This document shows positions 28,124 to 35,749 of a stretch of DNA of 64,000 nucleotides, one piece after another. Below the pieces are notes generated by a model. That model was not told the DNA's origin. It saw nothing but the letters and a program-made list of their open reading frames with translations, and ran no database searches. Source of the DNA: Peptoniphilus ovalis (GTDB lineage: Bacteria; Bacillota; Clostridia; Tissierellales; Peptoniphilaceae); NCBI RefSeq assembly GCF_018919265.1, contig NZ_JAHLQO010000003.1, positions 1 through 64,000 on the forward strand. Direction: 5' to 3'. A program made the position numbers and the translations under genes. Each line of letters starts with the position of its first letter. The first letter of the stretch is position 1.

Positions 28124-28142
28124 ACGATTATTTGGAGGAATT

Positions 28143-28475
28143 ATGAATAACGAAGAAAAACATGTTCACGATCACGAGCACTGCGGCTGCGGATGCGACC
28201 ACGACCACGAAGAAGGCTATCAAACTATAACTCTTACACTTGAAGATGATAGTGAATTAGTTTGTTTAGTACTAGGCATATTTGAATTTGAAGGACAAGA
28301 ATATATTGCTCTAGTTCCTGAAAATGAAGAAGATGGAGAAGATGTATTTATTTACAAGTACAAAGAAGTTTCTGAAGAAGAAGTTGAACTTGATGTAATT
28401 GAATCTGAAGAAGAATTTGAAAAAGTTTCTGAAGCTTTTGAAGAAATTTTCGATGACTATGAGGAAGAAGAATAA
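28143..28475 (+). CDS. DUF1292 family protein with His/Cys-rich N terminus
   Basis: 110 residues. Residues 7-26 hold a metal-binding-like cluster (HVHDHEHCGCGCDHDHEE) ahead of the DUF1292 core: ITLTLEDDSELVCLVLGIFEFEGQEYIALVP, then an EDVFIYKY strand and an acidic tail. Function is unknown; the core is usually found near Holliday-junction resolvase (yrrK/yqgF) genes in Firmicutes, not here. TGGAGG precedes the ATG. It follows pepD by 19 bases and precedes a radical SAM gene by 8. Confidence 0.85.
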   Translation: MNNEEKHVHDHEHCGCGCDHDHEEGYQTITLTLEDDSELVCLVLGIFEFEGQEYIALVPENEEDGEDVFIYKYKEVSEEEVELDVIESEEEFEKVSEAFEEIFDDYEEEE

Positions 28476-28483
28476 TTTTCTAA

Positions 28484-29392
28484 ATGTGTTATAGAAAATA
28501 TTCTGATTTTCTCAAAGAGAAATTTGGAGAAAAGGTATATAAATTACCAATAAAACTTGACCTTACTTGCCCCAATAGAGATGGAACTTGCGGATACGGA
28601 GGTTGTATCTTTTGTGGGGAAGAAGGTGGAAGTTTTGAAAATAATTACGGTTCAATTAAAGACCAATTAAATTTTAATAAAGAAATTATTAAAAACAAGT
28701 ACAAGGCAAATAAATATATTTCTTATTTTCAAAATTTTACCAATACTTATATGGACTTTAATAAATTTAAAGAATCCGTTTTAGAATCTCTAATTGATGA
28801 TGTAGTAGGTGTAAGTATTTCTACAAGGCCTGATTGTCTTGGAGAAGAGTATTTAGATTTTTTGGAAGAGTTAAATAAAGATTATTTTATAACTGTGGAA
28901 CTTGGACTTCAAACAGTAAATTATCACACTCTTGATAAAATAAATAGAGGTCATGGTTTGGCAGAGTTTATAGATTCTTGTATTAAACTCAAAAAAAGAA
29001 ATATCAATATTTGCACTCATATTATTATAGGACTTCCTTGGGATAATGATAGAGATATTGTAGAATGTGCAAGAATTTTAAACGCACTTGGTGTAGATGA
29101 AGTCAAAATTCATGCACTTTATATTGTAAGGAATACAGTTCTTGGTAAGATGTATCTTAATAATGAAATTGCTCCAATTTCTTTAAAAGATTACAAGAAA
29201 AAAGTTATACTCTTTTTAAGACATCTCAAAGATGATATAATAATTGAAAGATTAATTGGAAGAGCACCTGAAGAAAATTCTCTATTTTGTAACTGGGATA
29301 CGTCTTGGTGGAAGATTAGAGATGACATAGTTAAAGAAATGAATGATAAAGGCTATTCTCAAGGTGATCTAGTGAAAGGAGAAATACTATGA
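28484..29392 (+). CDS. Radical SAM protein of the TIGR01212/YtqA family
   Basis: 302 residues. The iron-sulfur site is CPNRDGTCGYGGCIFC (about residues 29-44), the atypical spacing of this family, followed by YFQNFTNTY, SISTRPDCL and VELGLQTVN. The function is not established; members have been suggested to modify tRNA or sulfur-containing cofactors. The N terminus matches family members, yet no good Shine-Dalgarno sequence is visible, so translation may depend on coupling to the DUF1292 gene. It overlaps the next gene by four bases. Confidence 0.88.
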   Translation: MCYRKYSDFLKEKFGEKVYKLPIKLDLTCPNRDGTCGYGGCIFCGEEGGSFENNYGSIKDQLNFNKEIIKNKYKANKYISYFQNFTNTYMDFNKFKESVLESLIDDVVGVSISTRPDCLGEEYLDFLEELNKDYFITVELGLQTVNYHTLDKINRGHGLAEFIDSCIKLKKRNINICTHIIIGLPWDNDRDIVECARILNALGVDEVKIHALYIVRNTVLGKMYLNNEIAPISLKDYKKKVILFLRHLKDDIIIERLIGRAPEENSLFCNWDTSWWKIRDDIVKEMNDKGYSQGDLVKGEIL

Positions 29393-29814
29393 TTAAGTAT
29401 ATTTTAGGAAGCAAAGGTTCTGGAAAAACAAGATGGTTAATCGACAATGCTAATGAAGATTACAAAAAAGGCGACGGAAACATTGCTTTTGTAGAAGTTG
29501 ATGATGATCATATTTTTAGTCTTGATTACAATGTAAGATTAATCAATGCAACTGACTACAGATTAAATTCAATTGACAGTTTTTACGGATTTATTTGTGG
29601 ACTTTTAGCAATGGATTATGACTTGCACAAAATCTATATTGACGGAATTTACAAAGTATTGTCATTAAATATTGAAGACTTAGAACATCTTTACAACAAA
29701 GTTTCTAAAATTCCTGATGCAGAAAATAAAGAAATTTTCATTAATGTAGATTATTTAAAAGCAGATATGCCTGAAGCATTAAAGGATCATTCAATAGAAG
29801 TTACTGAAAACTAA
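29389..29814 (+). CDS. Small P-loop protein of unknown function
   Basis: 141 residues with a clear Walker A, LGSKGSGKTRW (about 6-16), near the N terminus and possible Walker B strands (IYIDG about 84; EIFINVD about 118). Too short for a full ABC ATPase and lacking a signature motif. Nucleotide binding is likely, activity unknown. Start ATG overlaps the radical SAM stop (ATGA) with AAAGGAG upstream, so the two are coupled. Confidence 0.7.
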   Translation: MIKYILGSKGSGKTRWLIDNANEDYKKGDGNIAFVEVDDDHIFSLDYNVRLINATDYRLNSIDSFYGFICGLLAMDYDLHKIYIDGIYKVLSLNIEDLEHLYNKVSKIPDAENKEIFINVDYLKADMPEALKDHSIEVTEN

Positions 29815-29823
29815 GGTGAAATT

Positions 29824-29916
29824 GTGGATAGAAAATTAATTGTCAGAATTATTGCAATAGTCTTAGTAATTGCTATGGTTATTCCAGTAGTTCTAAATGT
29901 TACTGGTGTTTTGTGA
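29824..29916 (+). CDS. 30-residue single-helix membrane peptide
   Basis: A GTG at 29824 opens MDRKLIVRIIAIVLVIAMVI followed by PVVLNVTGVL and TGA. A basic start and a 20-residue hydrophobic helix make a one-pass membrane peptide. GGTGA lies a few bases upstream. Its stop overlaps the GTG of the next gene (GTGA), so it sits exactly in the translational chain between two annotated genes. It resembles in size the tiny membrane proteins of Firmicutes such as Prli42-type peptides, but homology is not claimed. Confidence 0.6.
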   Translation: MDRKLIVRIIAIVLVIAMVIPVVLNVTGVL

Positions 29917-30467
29917 AATTTAATAGACGTAAAGGGCTTTTTGAAGATTTCTTTGAGCATAGATCTTTTCTTATTATGCAATATACTAATGGGGATTTAT
30001 CTAAAAGAGAATTTTTACAAAAGAATTTTGATTACTTTGCAATGAAAAATGCAAAGCCTTATGTAAAAGTAGACTCCTATGAAAAGGGAATGTATAATTA
30101 CCAATACTATAATGTAATGGCAAAGTATTACAGGTCTCTTTCTAAAGAAGTGAGAAATACTAAGAAGCACTCTAAATATTATAATTATTATTTAAATTTA
30201 ACAAATAAATATTATCAGCTTAAAGATAAATCAGTTCTTGCAATTTTAAGATTGCAAGAATTTAGAAATATGAAAGCTTATTTTATAAGGTGTCAATCTA
30301 AAGCTCTTAGAAATGAACTTTACGAAATTGTATTAGAAGACAAAAAAGAAGCCATTTTTCATTCAAAGGCTCCTTGGCTTTTAACAATTCTAAAAGATGA
30401 AAATATCTTTGACGATAAAATGAAGACGTCAGTAATTGATCATTATATAAACGAAAAATATTATTAG
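29913..30467 (+). CDS. Unknown 184-residue basic, tyrosine-rich protein
   Basis: No family recognised. The chain is strongly basic and rich in tyrosine (YYNYYLNLTNKYYQ near residue 90), predicted mainly helical, with no signal peptide or membrane helix. It starts with GTG overlapping the stop of the membrane peptide and no separate strong ribosome binding site, so its translation probably depends on the small peptide. A shared terminator follows. Association with nucleic acid or membrane is possible from charge alone. Confidence 0.65.
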   Translation: MKFNRRKGLFEDFFEHRSFLIMQYTNGDLSKREFLQKNFDYFAMKNAKPYVKVDSYEKGMYNYQYYNVMAKYYRSLSKEVRNTKKHSKYYNYYLNLTNKYYQLKDKSVLAILRLQEFRNMKAYFIRCQSKALRNELYEIVLEDKKEAIFHSKAPWLLTILKDENIFDDKMKTSVIDHYINEKYY

Positions 30468-30468
30468 A

Positions 30469-30498
30469 AAATCCTTCGGTATTAGCCGAGGGATTTTT
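30469..30498. terminator. Shared terminator of 29913 and DUF2007-like genes
   Basis: Eleven-pair stem AAATCCTTCGG/CCGAGGGATTT (one G-T pair), six-base loop, five Ts; it reaches the stop of the minus-strand gene. Confidence 0.9.
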
Positions 30499-30754
30499 AA
30501 TCAAAATTTAATTCATCAGATACGTCATTATCTTGCATAAAATAAACAAGAAGTTCATTTGCATTTTCAAAGTCTTCTTCTTTTACATAAATTCCCTTTT
30601 CATAAGTAGAAAATCCAGAAAGCATTCTCATTAAATCATCATCATTTTCCACAAAATAGGGAATAGAGTTATCTTCTAAAAAAGACACAATTTCATCAAA
30701 AGTTAGTTTATTTGTAGTAGAAACTAATTTTACATATTCAATATCTTTTGTCAT
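30497..30754 (-). CDS. DUF2007-like putative signal transducing protein
   Basis: 85 residues. The pattern YVKLVSTTNKLTFDEIVSFLEDNSIPYFV followed by GIYVKEEDFENANELL is that of the DUF2007 fold (a small ferredoxin-like alpha/beta domain, sometimes called putative signal transducing protein). Its biological role is unknown. GGTGATAT lies upstream of the ATG. Single gene converging on the unknown basic protein. Confidence 0.75.
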   Translation of the reverse strand: MTKDIEYVKLVSTTNKLTFDEIVSFLEDNSIPYFVENDDDLMRMLSGFSTYEKGIYVKEEDFENANELLVYFMQDNDVSDELNFD

Positions 30755-30803
30755 AATATCACCAATTTAATTATACCCTATAATTTAAATTTATATAGAT
30801 TAT

Positions 30804-30834
30804 TTGAGTTTTAAAATCTCAATGGGTGTATAAT
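30804..30834 (+). promoter_or_regulatory. Promoter of the NSS transporter with an internal inverted repeat
   Basis: TTGAGT (30804-30809), 19-nt spacer, TATAAT (30829-30834). The repeat TTGAG...CTCAA (30804-30808 / 30818-30822) spans from the -35 into the spacer and could be an operator. Confidence 0.5.
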
Positions 30835-30864
30835 TGTTTTATAAATATATATAAGGAGAGAAAA

Positions 30865-32172
30865 ATGTCAAAACAAAATGAAGGATTTTCTTCGATTTTA
30901 GGTTTTATAATGGTTGCAATTGGGCTTGCACTAGGTATAGGAACGCTATGGAGATTTCCATATGTGGTAGGAGAAAATGGTGGAGCAATTTTTATTTTCC
31001 TTTACATTCTAATTATTTTAATAATTGGAATTCCTCTTATGACCTGTGAAGTTACAATTGGATATAAGACAGGAAATGCTGCCATAGATGCATATAAAAA
31101 TCTAAAACCAGGAACAAAATGGTACTTAGCAGGATATTTACACACTTTAGCTGCTCTTTTAATTGTTGGATATACTTCAGTTATATATGCTTGGATAATG
31201 AAATATATTGCAGGCGCAGTTGCTGGAGATTTTGTGGGACTTACAAGTTCAGGAATACAAACTTATTTTAATGATTTTAATGCAAATAAAAAAATTGTAT
31301 TTTTATTTTTCCTAATTAATTTCATTTTAAATGACTTAGTAATTATTTTAGGGGTTCAAAAGGGAATAGAAAGAGTATCAAAAATATTAATTCCTATATT
31401 ATTTGTAATTATGATTATAATAATATTCTTCGCCCTTAGACTTCCTGGAGCCATGGAAGGTTTAGAATTTTTATTCAATCCAGATATTTCTAATTTTTCT
31501 ATGAATTCAGTTATAACTTGTTTAGGTCAAGCTTTCTTTGCACTTGGGCTTGCTATGTTAGGTTCAATGGTTTTTGGATCATATATTAAAGAAGAAAATG
31601 AAAATATCTTTAGACATTCAACTGTGATATGTATAGCTCTTGTAATTGCTGGAATTTTATCAGGACTAATGATACTTCCTATAGTTTTTGCAACTGGACT
31701 TGAACCAGGAGAAGGAGTTGCTCTTACATTTCTAACACTTCCACTAGCATTTAATGTAGTTCCTTTTGGAAGAGTTTTATCTGTTCTATTTTATTTTGGA
31801 TTTTATATTGCTGCCTTCACATCTTCAGTTGGAGTACTTGAAGCAATAGTTGGACAGTTTATGGAAAGATTTAAAATAGGAAGAATTAAAGCACTAATTT
31901 ATGCATCAATTATTATATTAATTATCGCAGCACTTTCTATATCTAGTGACAGCGTATTTAATTTCTTAGATAATTTTGAAAGTAATTATGTACTTGTATT
32001 TGGGTGCCTTGCCATTGCAATATTTTCTGCAAGAGCATGGGGAATGAAAAATGTAATTGAAGGTGCAAATATTAAAAATTCATTTATTAAAACTTGGATG
32101 AATATTAGTATAAAATATATTTCTCCAATTGTTATAGTAGTAATATTTTTAAGTCAGTTTATAAAATTTTAA
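30865..32172 (+). CDS. Sodium-dependent transporter, NSS (SNF) family
   Basis: 435 residues with 11-12 membrane helices, typical for bacterial neurotransmitter:sodium symporters such as LeuT or MhsT relatives. The helix-1 motif GLALGIGTLWRFPYVVGENGG (about 14-34) carries the Na+ and substrate-binding unwound region. Probably imports an amino acid with Na+, matching the Rnf-type ion gradient. The ATG at 30865 follows AAGGAGAG; the longer frame upstream begins inside the promoter and is rejected. Confidence 0.92.
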   Translation: MSKQNEGFSSILGFIMVAIGLALGIGTLWRFPYVVGENGGAIFIFLYILIILIIGIPLMTCEVTIGYKTGNAAIDAYKNLKPGTKWYLAGYLHTLAALLIVGYTSVIYAWIMKYIAGAVAGDFVGLTSSGIQTYFNDFNANKKIVFLFFLINFILNDLVIILGVQKGIERVSKILIPILFVIMIIIIFFALRLPGAMEGLEFLFNPDISNFSMNSVITCLGQAFFALGLAMLGSMVFGSYIKEENENIFRHSTVICIALVIAGILSGLMILPIVFATGLEPGEGVALTFLTLPLAFNVVPFGRVLSVLFYFGFYIAAFTSSVGVLEAIVGQFMERFKIGRIKALIYASIIILIIAALSISSDSVFNFLDNFESNYVLVFGCLAIAIFSARAWGMKNVIEGANIKNSFIKTWMNISIKYISPIVIVVIFLSQFIKF

Positions 32173-32176
32173 ACAT

Positions 32177-32204
32177 AAAAAAAGACCCGCTTGGGTCTTT
32201 TTTA
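32177..32204. terminator. Shared terminator of NSS transporter and rpsD
   Basis: AAAAAGACCC/GGGTCTTTTT stem with a GCTT loop, A and T tracts on both strands. Confidence 0.95.
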
Positions 32205-32801
32205 TTACATATTCTTAGAATAGAATTCAACGATTAATTGATCTTCAATTTCTATTGGAATTTCTTCTCTATCTGGGGAAGAAACTAAAGTAGCTTTGAA
32301 GTCTTCATCTTTTGAAATATAAGGATAGTTTACAACAATATTAGTGTTGTAGTTTTCCTTGAATAAATCAACTTTTCTACCTTTTGCAGAAAGAGCGATT
32401 ACATCAGATGGTTCACATCTGTAAGAAGGAATATTAACTTTCTTTCCATTTACAGTTACATGACCATGACTAACCATTTGTCTAGCTTGTCTAATAGAAG
32501 AAGCAAAGCCCATTCTATAGCAAAGATTATCTAGACGTCTTTCTAAGAAATTAATTAGGTTAGGACCAGTTTGTCCTTGAGTTCTTTGAGCTTCCTTGAA
32601 TAAATTTACGAATTGTTTTTCAAGAACGCCGTAGTAAGCCCTTAATCTTTGTTTTTCTAAAAGTTGTTTACCGTATTCAGTAAGTTTCTTATCGCTTCTT
32701 GCAGTACCTCTTGTAGCTCTTTTCATAGCCTTAGGGTGACCACAAACATTAAGTCCAAGTCTTCTTGATTGTTTGAACTTAGGATCCATCATTTTTGCCA
32801 T
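32205..32801 (-). CDS. rpsD: 30S ribosomal protein S4
   Basis: 198 residues. The N terminus (FKQSRRLGLNVCGHPKAMKRA) is of the type lacking the four-cysteine zinc site, and the S4 RNA-binding domain is clear (LERRLDNLCYRMGFASSIRQARQMVSHGHVTVNG, about 93-126). It binds 16S rRNA early in small-subunit assembly and represses its own mRNA in bacteria. Here it stands alone rather than in the alpha operon. GGAG is 12 bases from the ATG, which is long; see the leader features for a hairpin and a short upstream frame. Confidence 0.97.
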   Translation of the reverse strand: MAKMMDPKFKQSRRLGLNVCGHPKAMKRATRGTARSDKKLTEYGKQLLEKQRLRAYYGVLEKQFVNLFKEAQRTQGQTGPNLINFLERRLDNLCYRMGFASSIRQARQMVSHGHVTVNGKKVNIPSYRCEPSDVIALSAKGRKVDLFKENYNTNIVVNYPYISKDEDFKATLVSSPDREEIPIEIEDQLIVEFYSKNM

Positions 32802-32809
32802 ATTTTCAT
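32789..32809 (-). CDS. Possible six-codon upstream ORF in the rpsD leader (MKIWQK)
   Basis: An ATG at 32809, four bases after GGAG and out of frame with rpsD, reads six codons and stops at a TGA that overlaps the Met4-Met5 codons of S4 (ATGATG). Its spacing to the Shine-Dalgarno sequence is as plausible as that of the annotated S4 start. It could be chance, a decoy, or a termination-reinitiation device. Confidence 0.3.
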   Translation of the reverse strand: MKIWQK

Positions 32810-32816
32810 CAAACTC

Positions 32817-32847
32817 CTTATAAATCTTCGCCGCGATAATTTATAAG
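32817..32847 (-). promoter_or_regulatory. rpsD leader hairpin reaching the Shine-Dalgarno sequence
   Basis: Arms CTTATAAAT and ATTTATAAG (32817-32825 and 32839-32847) pair over nine bases with a 13-base loop. On the mRNA the 3' arm ends in AAG and is part of the AAGGAG ribosome binding site, so folding would hide it. S4 autoregulation through its leader is known in other bacteria; binding here is inference. Confidence 0.5.
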
Positions 32848-32855
32848 CCGATAGC

Positions 32856-32884
32856 ATTATACTAAATCTCAATGTTTTTGTAAA
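32856..32884 (-). promoter_or_regulatory. Promoter of rpsD
   Basis: Minus-strand TTTACA (32879-32884), 17-nt spacer, TATAAT (32856-32861). Confidence 0.85.
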
Positions 32885-32975
32885 GTAAAATAAAAGAATA
32901 TTTAAAACTTTTACACTCTAACAAAAATATTTTGTTAACACAACTGATTATTCATTAATTAATTATATTATTTTA

Positions 32976-32984
32976 TGTTATACT
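32976..32984 (+). promoter_or_regulatory. Extended -10 upstream of the carboxyltransferase gene
   Basis: TGTTATACT is an extended -10 about 65 bases before the ATG; no good -35. The gap between rpsD and this gene holds otherwise only the rpsD promoter and AT-rich sequence. Confidence 0.5.
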
Positions 32985-33047
32985 AAAGATAATATCAAAG
33001 ACAGAAATGAAATTCAAAATATTATTTTATTAATTATAGGAGGATAT

Positions 33048-34391
33048 ATGAAAAAAATAGAATTTGTAGATACAATTCTTAGAGATGCTCATCAATCTTT
33101 AATGGCAACGAGAATGACATATAAAGATATGGAACCAGCTCTTGAAAGACTTGATAAAGTTGGTTACAAAGCTATTGAATGTTGGGGTGGAGCTACATTT
33201 GATTCTTGTATAAGATTTTTAAATGAAGACCCATGGGAAAGAATTAGAAACATTAAGAGTAAATTTAAAAATACAAAAACTCAAATGCTTTTAAGAGGAC
33301 AAAATCTTCTAGGATATAAAAACTATCCAGATGATGTAGTTGAAAAATTCGTTGAATTATCTGTTAAAAATGGTGTAGATATTATTAGAATTTTTGACGC
33401 ATTAAATGATGTTAGAAATATAGAAACTTCTCTTAAAGCTACAAAAAAAGCCGGTGCAGAAGCTCAAGTTGCTATTTGCTATACAACTTCAGATGTTCAC
33501 ACTATTGAATACTTTACTGATCTTGCAGTTAAAGTTCAAGAAATGGGAGCAGATTCAATCGCTATAAAAGATATGGCTGGAATTCTTACTCCATATGTTT
33601 CTAGAGATTTAGTAAAATCAATTAAAAAAGTTATCGATATTCCTCTAGAGCTACACACTCACGATACTACTGGATGCTCAAATATGACTTATCTTAAGGG
33701 AATAGAAGAGGGAGCTGATATAATTGACACAGCAATTTCTCCATTCTCAGGCGGTACAAGTCAACCTGCAACAGAAACTCTTGCAATTGTTTTAAAAGAA
33801 GCAGGATATGATGTTGATTTAGATTTAGATATATTAAATGAGCTTGCTCCTTATTTCCAAGAAGTTAAAAACAAATATTTAAATGATGGAACTATGAGAG
33901 TTAAAATGCTTACAGTTGATCCTAAGGGACTTATCTATCAAGTACCAGGTGGAATGCTTTCTAACTTAAGTTCTCAACTTACAGCTGCAAAACAAGATCA
34001 TTTATTTGACAAAGTTCTTGCTGAAGTTCCTAATGTTAGAAAAGACATGGGATATCCACCACTTGTTACTCCAATGAGTCAAATGGTTGGTACTCAAGCA
34101 AGTTTTAACGTAATGACTGGAAAGAGATATAAAATGGTTCCAAATGAAATCAAAGATTATCTAAAGGGACTTTATGGTAAAGCTCCAATTGAAATTGATG
34201 AGGACTTTAGAAAATCAATTATTGGAGATGCTGAAGTTATTACTGATAGACCAGCAAACCACTTAGAACCAGCTCTTGATAAATATAAACAAGAAGTTGG
34301 AGATTTAGCAAGATGTGAAGAAGATGTTTTAACTTATGCATTATTCCCACAAGTTGCTAAAGAGTTCTTAAAAAATAAATACAACGCTTAA
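33048..34391 (+). CDS. Carboxyltransferase subunit (oxaloacetate decarboxylase alpha / pyruvate carboxylase B type), no biotin domain
   Basis: 447 residues. A TIM-barrel carboxyltransferase: DTILRDAHQSLMATRM (about 8-23, catalytic Asp and Arg), GGATFDSCIRFLNEDPWERI (about 46-65), the lysine IAIKDMAGILTP (about 174-185) that becomes carbamylated, and LHTHDTTGCS with two metal histidines (about 204-213). The conserved carboxyltransferase (PYC_OADA) domain follows. The chain stops before any biotinyl MKM domain, so a separate biotin carrier must supply CO2. Related subunits occur in oxaloacetate or methylmalonyl-CoA decarboxylase and transcarboxylase; none of the partner genes is nearby. Confidence 0.87.
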   Translation: MKKIEFVDTILRDAHQSLMATRMTYKDMEPALERLDKVGYKAIECWGGATFDSCIRFLNEDPWERIRNIKSKFKNTKTQMLLRGQNLLGYKNYPDDVVEKFVELSVKNGVDIIRIFDALNDVRNIETSLKATKKAGAEAQVAICYTTSDVHTIEYFTDLAVKVQEMGADSIAIKDMAGILTPYVSRDLVKSIKKVIDIPLELHTHDTTGCSNMTYLKGIEEGADIIDTAISPFSGGTSQPATETLAIVLKEAGYDVDLDLDILNELAPYFQEVKNKYLNDGTMRVKMLTVDPKGLIYQVPGGMLSNLSSQLTAAKQDHLFDKVLAEVPNVRKDMGYPPLVTPMSQMVGTQASFNVMTGKRYKMVPNEIKDYLKGLYGKAPIEIDEDFRKSIIGDAEVITDRPANHLEPALDKYKQEVGDLARCEEDVLTYALFPQVAKEFLKNKYNA

Positions 34392-34395
34392 TATA

Positions 34396-34427
34396 AAATA
34401 CTATCTAGGAAACTAGGTAGTATTTTT
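34396..34427 (+). terminator. Terminator of the carboxyltransferase gene
   Basis: Thirteen-pair stem closed by a GAAA tetraloop (34409-34412), then five Ts. Confidence 0.95.
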
Positions 34428-34476
34428 GCATTTAATGTGAATTTATTGTATATTTATTTTTAGGAAAGGTGATTAA

Positions 34477-35724
34477 ATGAATTATAAAGATTTTAAAGTT
34501 GAGGATTATATAGATTTATATTCAGAACTAATATTAAAAACAGGACTTAGAATTAAAGAAGGCGACAGACTTGTTGTTAGATGTCCAGTTGACGCTAGAG
34601 ATTTTGCAATTTCAATTACTAAAAAAGCTTATGAACTAGGCGCGATTGAAGTGCAAATGGACTACAGAGATGAAATTTTATCAAGACTTAAATATGAAAA
34701 TGAATCAGTTGAAGTATTGACAGATATCCCAAAGCATAAAGTTGATAAAGAGAATTACTATATGGAAAAGAAAGCAAAATATCTTTCTGTAACTGGTGCA
34801 AATCCTGATGCTTTTAAAGGAGTAGATTCAGAAAAATTATTTAAAGCAAATCTTGCTAGCTCAAAGGCACTTAAAGACTTTAGTGCTAAGATGATGGCAA
34901 ATTATATATCTTGGATAGTAGTTGGTGCAAGTATTCCATCTTGGGCAACAAAAGTATTTCCTGATTTAGACAAAGAAGAAGCAGTAAGAAAATTATGGTT
35001 TGAAATATTTAATTCAGTTAGACTTTTTGAAAATGATCCAGTAAAAGCAACTAATGAACATATTGAAAATTTAAATAGATACAGCAAATTTTTAAATGAA
35101 AATAAATTTGAAAAATTAGTATATACATCTAAAAGGGGAACTAATCTTCAAGTAGAGCTACCAAAAGGATATATCTTTGCAGGAGCAACTGATAAAAATA
35201 GTGATGGAGAAACATTTATTGCAAATATGCCAAGTGAAGAAGTTTTCTCTGCTCCAAAACTCGATGGTGTAAATGGTATAGTTTATTCAACTCTTCCACT
35301 TAATTACAATGGAAATTTAATAAAAGATTTTTATTTGAAATTTGAAAATGGAGAAGTAGTAGACTATGATGCTGAAGAAGGTAAAGAATATTTAAAAAAT
35401 ATTTTAGAAACTGACGAGGGATCAAAAAAACTTGGAGAAGTTGCACTAGTATCATACAACACTCCAATTTCTATGAGAAAAGTTCTATTCTTTAATACTC
35501 TTTATGATGAAAATGCTTCATGTCACTTTGCACTTGGTAAATCATATCCAAGCTGTATAGAAAGTGGAGAAAAATTATCTATTGAAGAATTAAAGGAAAG
35601 AGGAATGAATGATTCTCTAACTCATGTTGACTTTATGGTTGGCGATGAAACTACAAATATTGTAGGAATCAAAGAAAATAGAGAAGAAGTTCAAATCTTC
35701 AAAGACGGAAATTTTGTAATTTAA
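34477..35724 (+). CDS. M29-family aminopeptidase (AmpS/PepS type)
   Basis: 415 residues, the normal length. M29 landmarks visible: NMPSEEVFSAP (about 249-259, metal glutamate), CHFALGKSYPSCIESG (about 349-364, metal histidine) and THVDFMVGD (about 383-391, metal His and Asp). It removes N-terminal residues from peptides with two metal ions. GGAAAGGTGAT precedes the ATG. Like pepD and the Xaa-Pro peptidase at the right edge, it fits peptide and amino-acid catabolism. Single gene between two terminators. Confidence 0.93.
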   Translation: MNYKDFKVEDYIDLYSELILKTGLRIKEGDRLVVRCPVDARDFAISITKKAYELGAIEVQMDYRDEILSRLKYENESVEVLTDIPKHKVDKENYYMEKKAKYLSVTGANPDAFKGVDSEKLFKANLASSKALKDFSAKMMANYISWIVVGASIPSWATKVFPDLDKEEAVRKLWFEIFNSVRLFENDPVKATNEHIENLNRYSKFLNENKFEKLVYTSKRGTNLQVELPKGYIFAGATDKNSDGETFIANMPSEEVFSAPKLDGVNGIVYSTLPLNYNGNLIKDFYLKFENGEVVDYDAEEGKEYLKNILETDEGSKKLGEVALVSYNTPISMRKVLFFNTLYDENASCHFALGKSYPSCIESGEKLSIEELKERGMNDSLTHVDFMVGDETTNIVGIKENREEVQIFKDGNFVI

Positions 35725-35749
35725 AAAGGCCCCATGTGGGGCTTTTTTT
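35723..35749. terminator. Shared terminator of M29 peptidase and comEA
   Basis: AAAAGGCCCC/GGGGCTTTTT stem with an ATGT loop and long A/T tracts. Confidence 0.95.
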
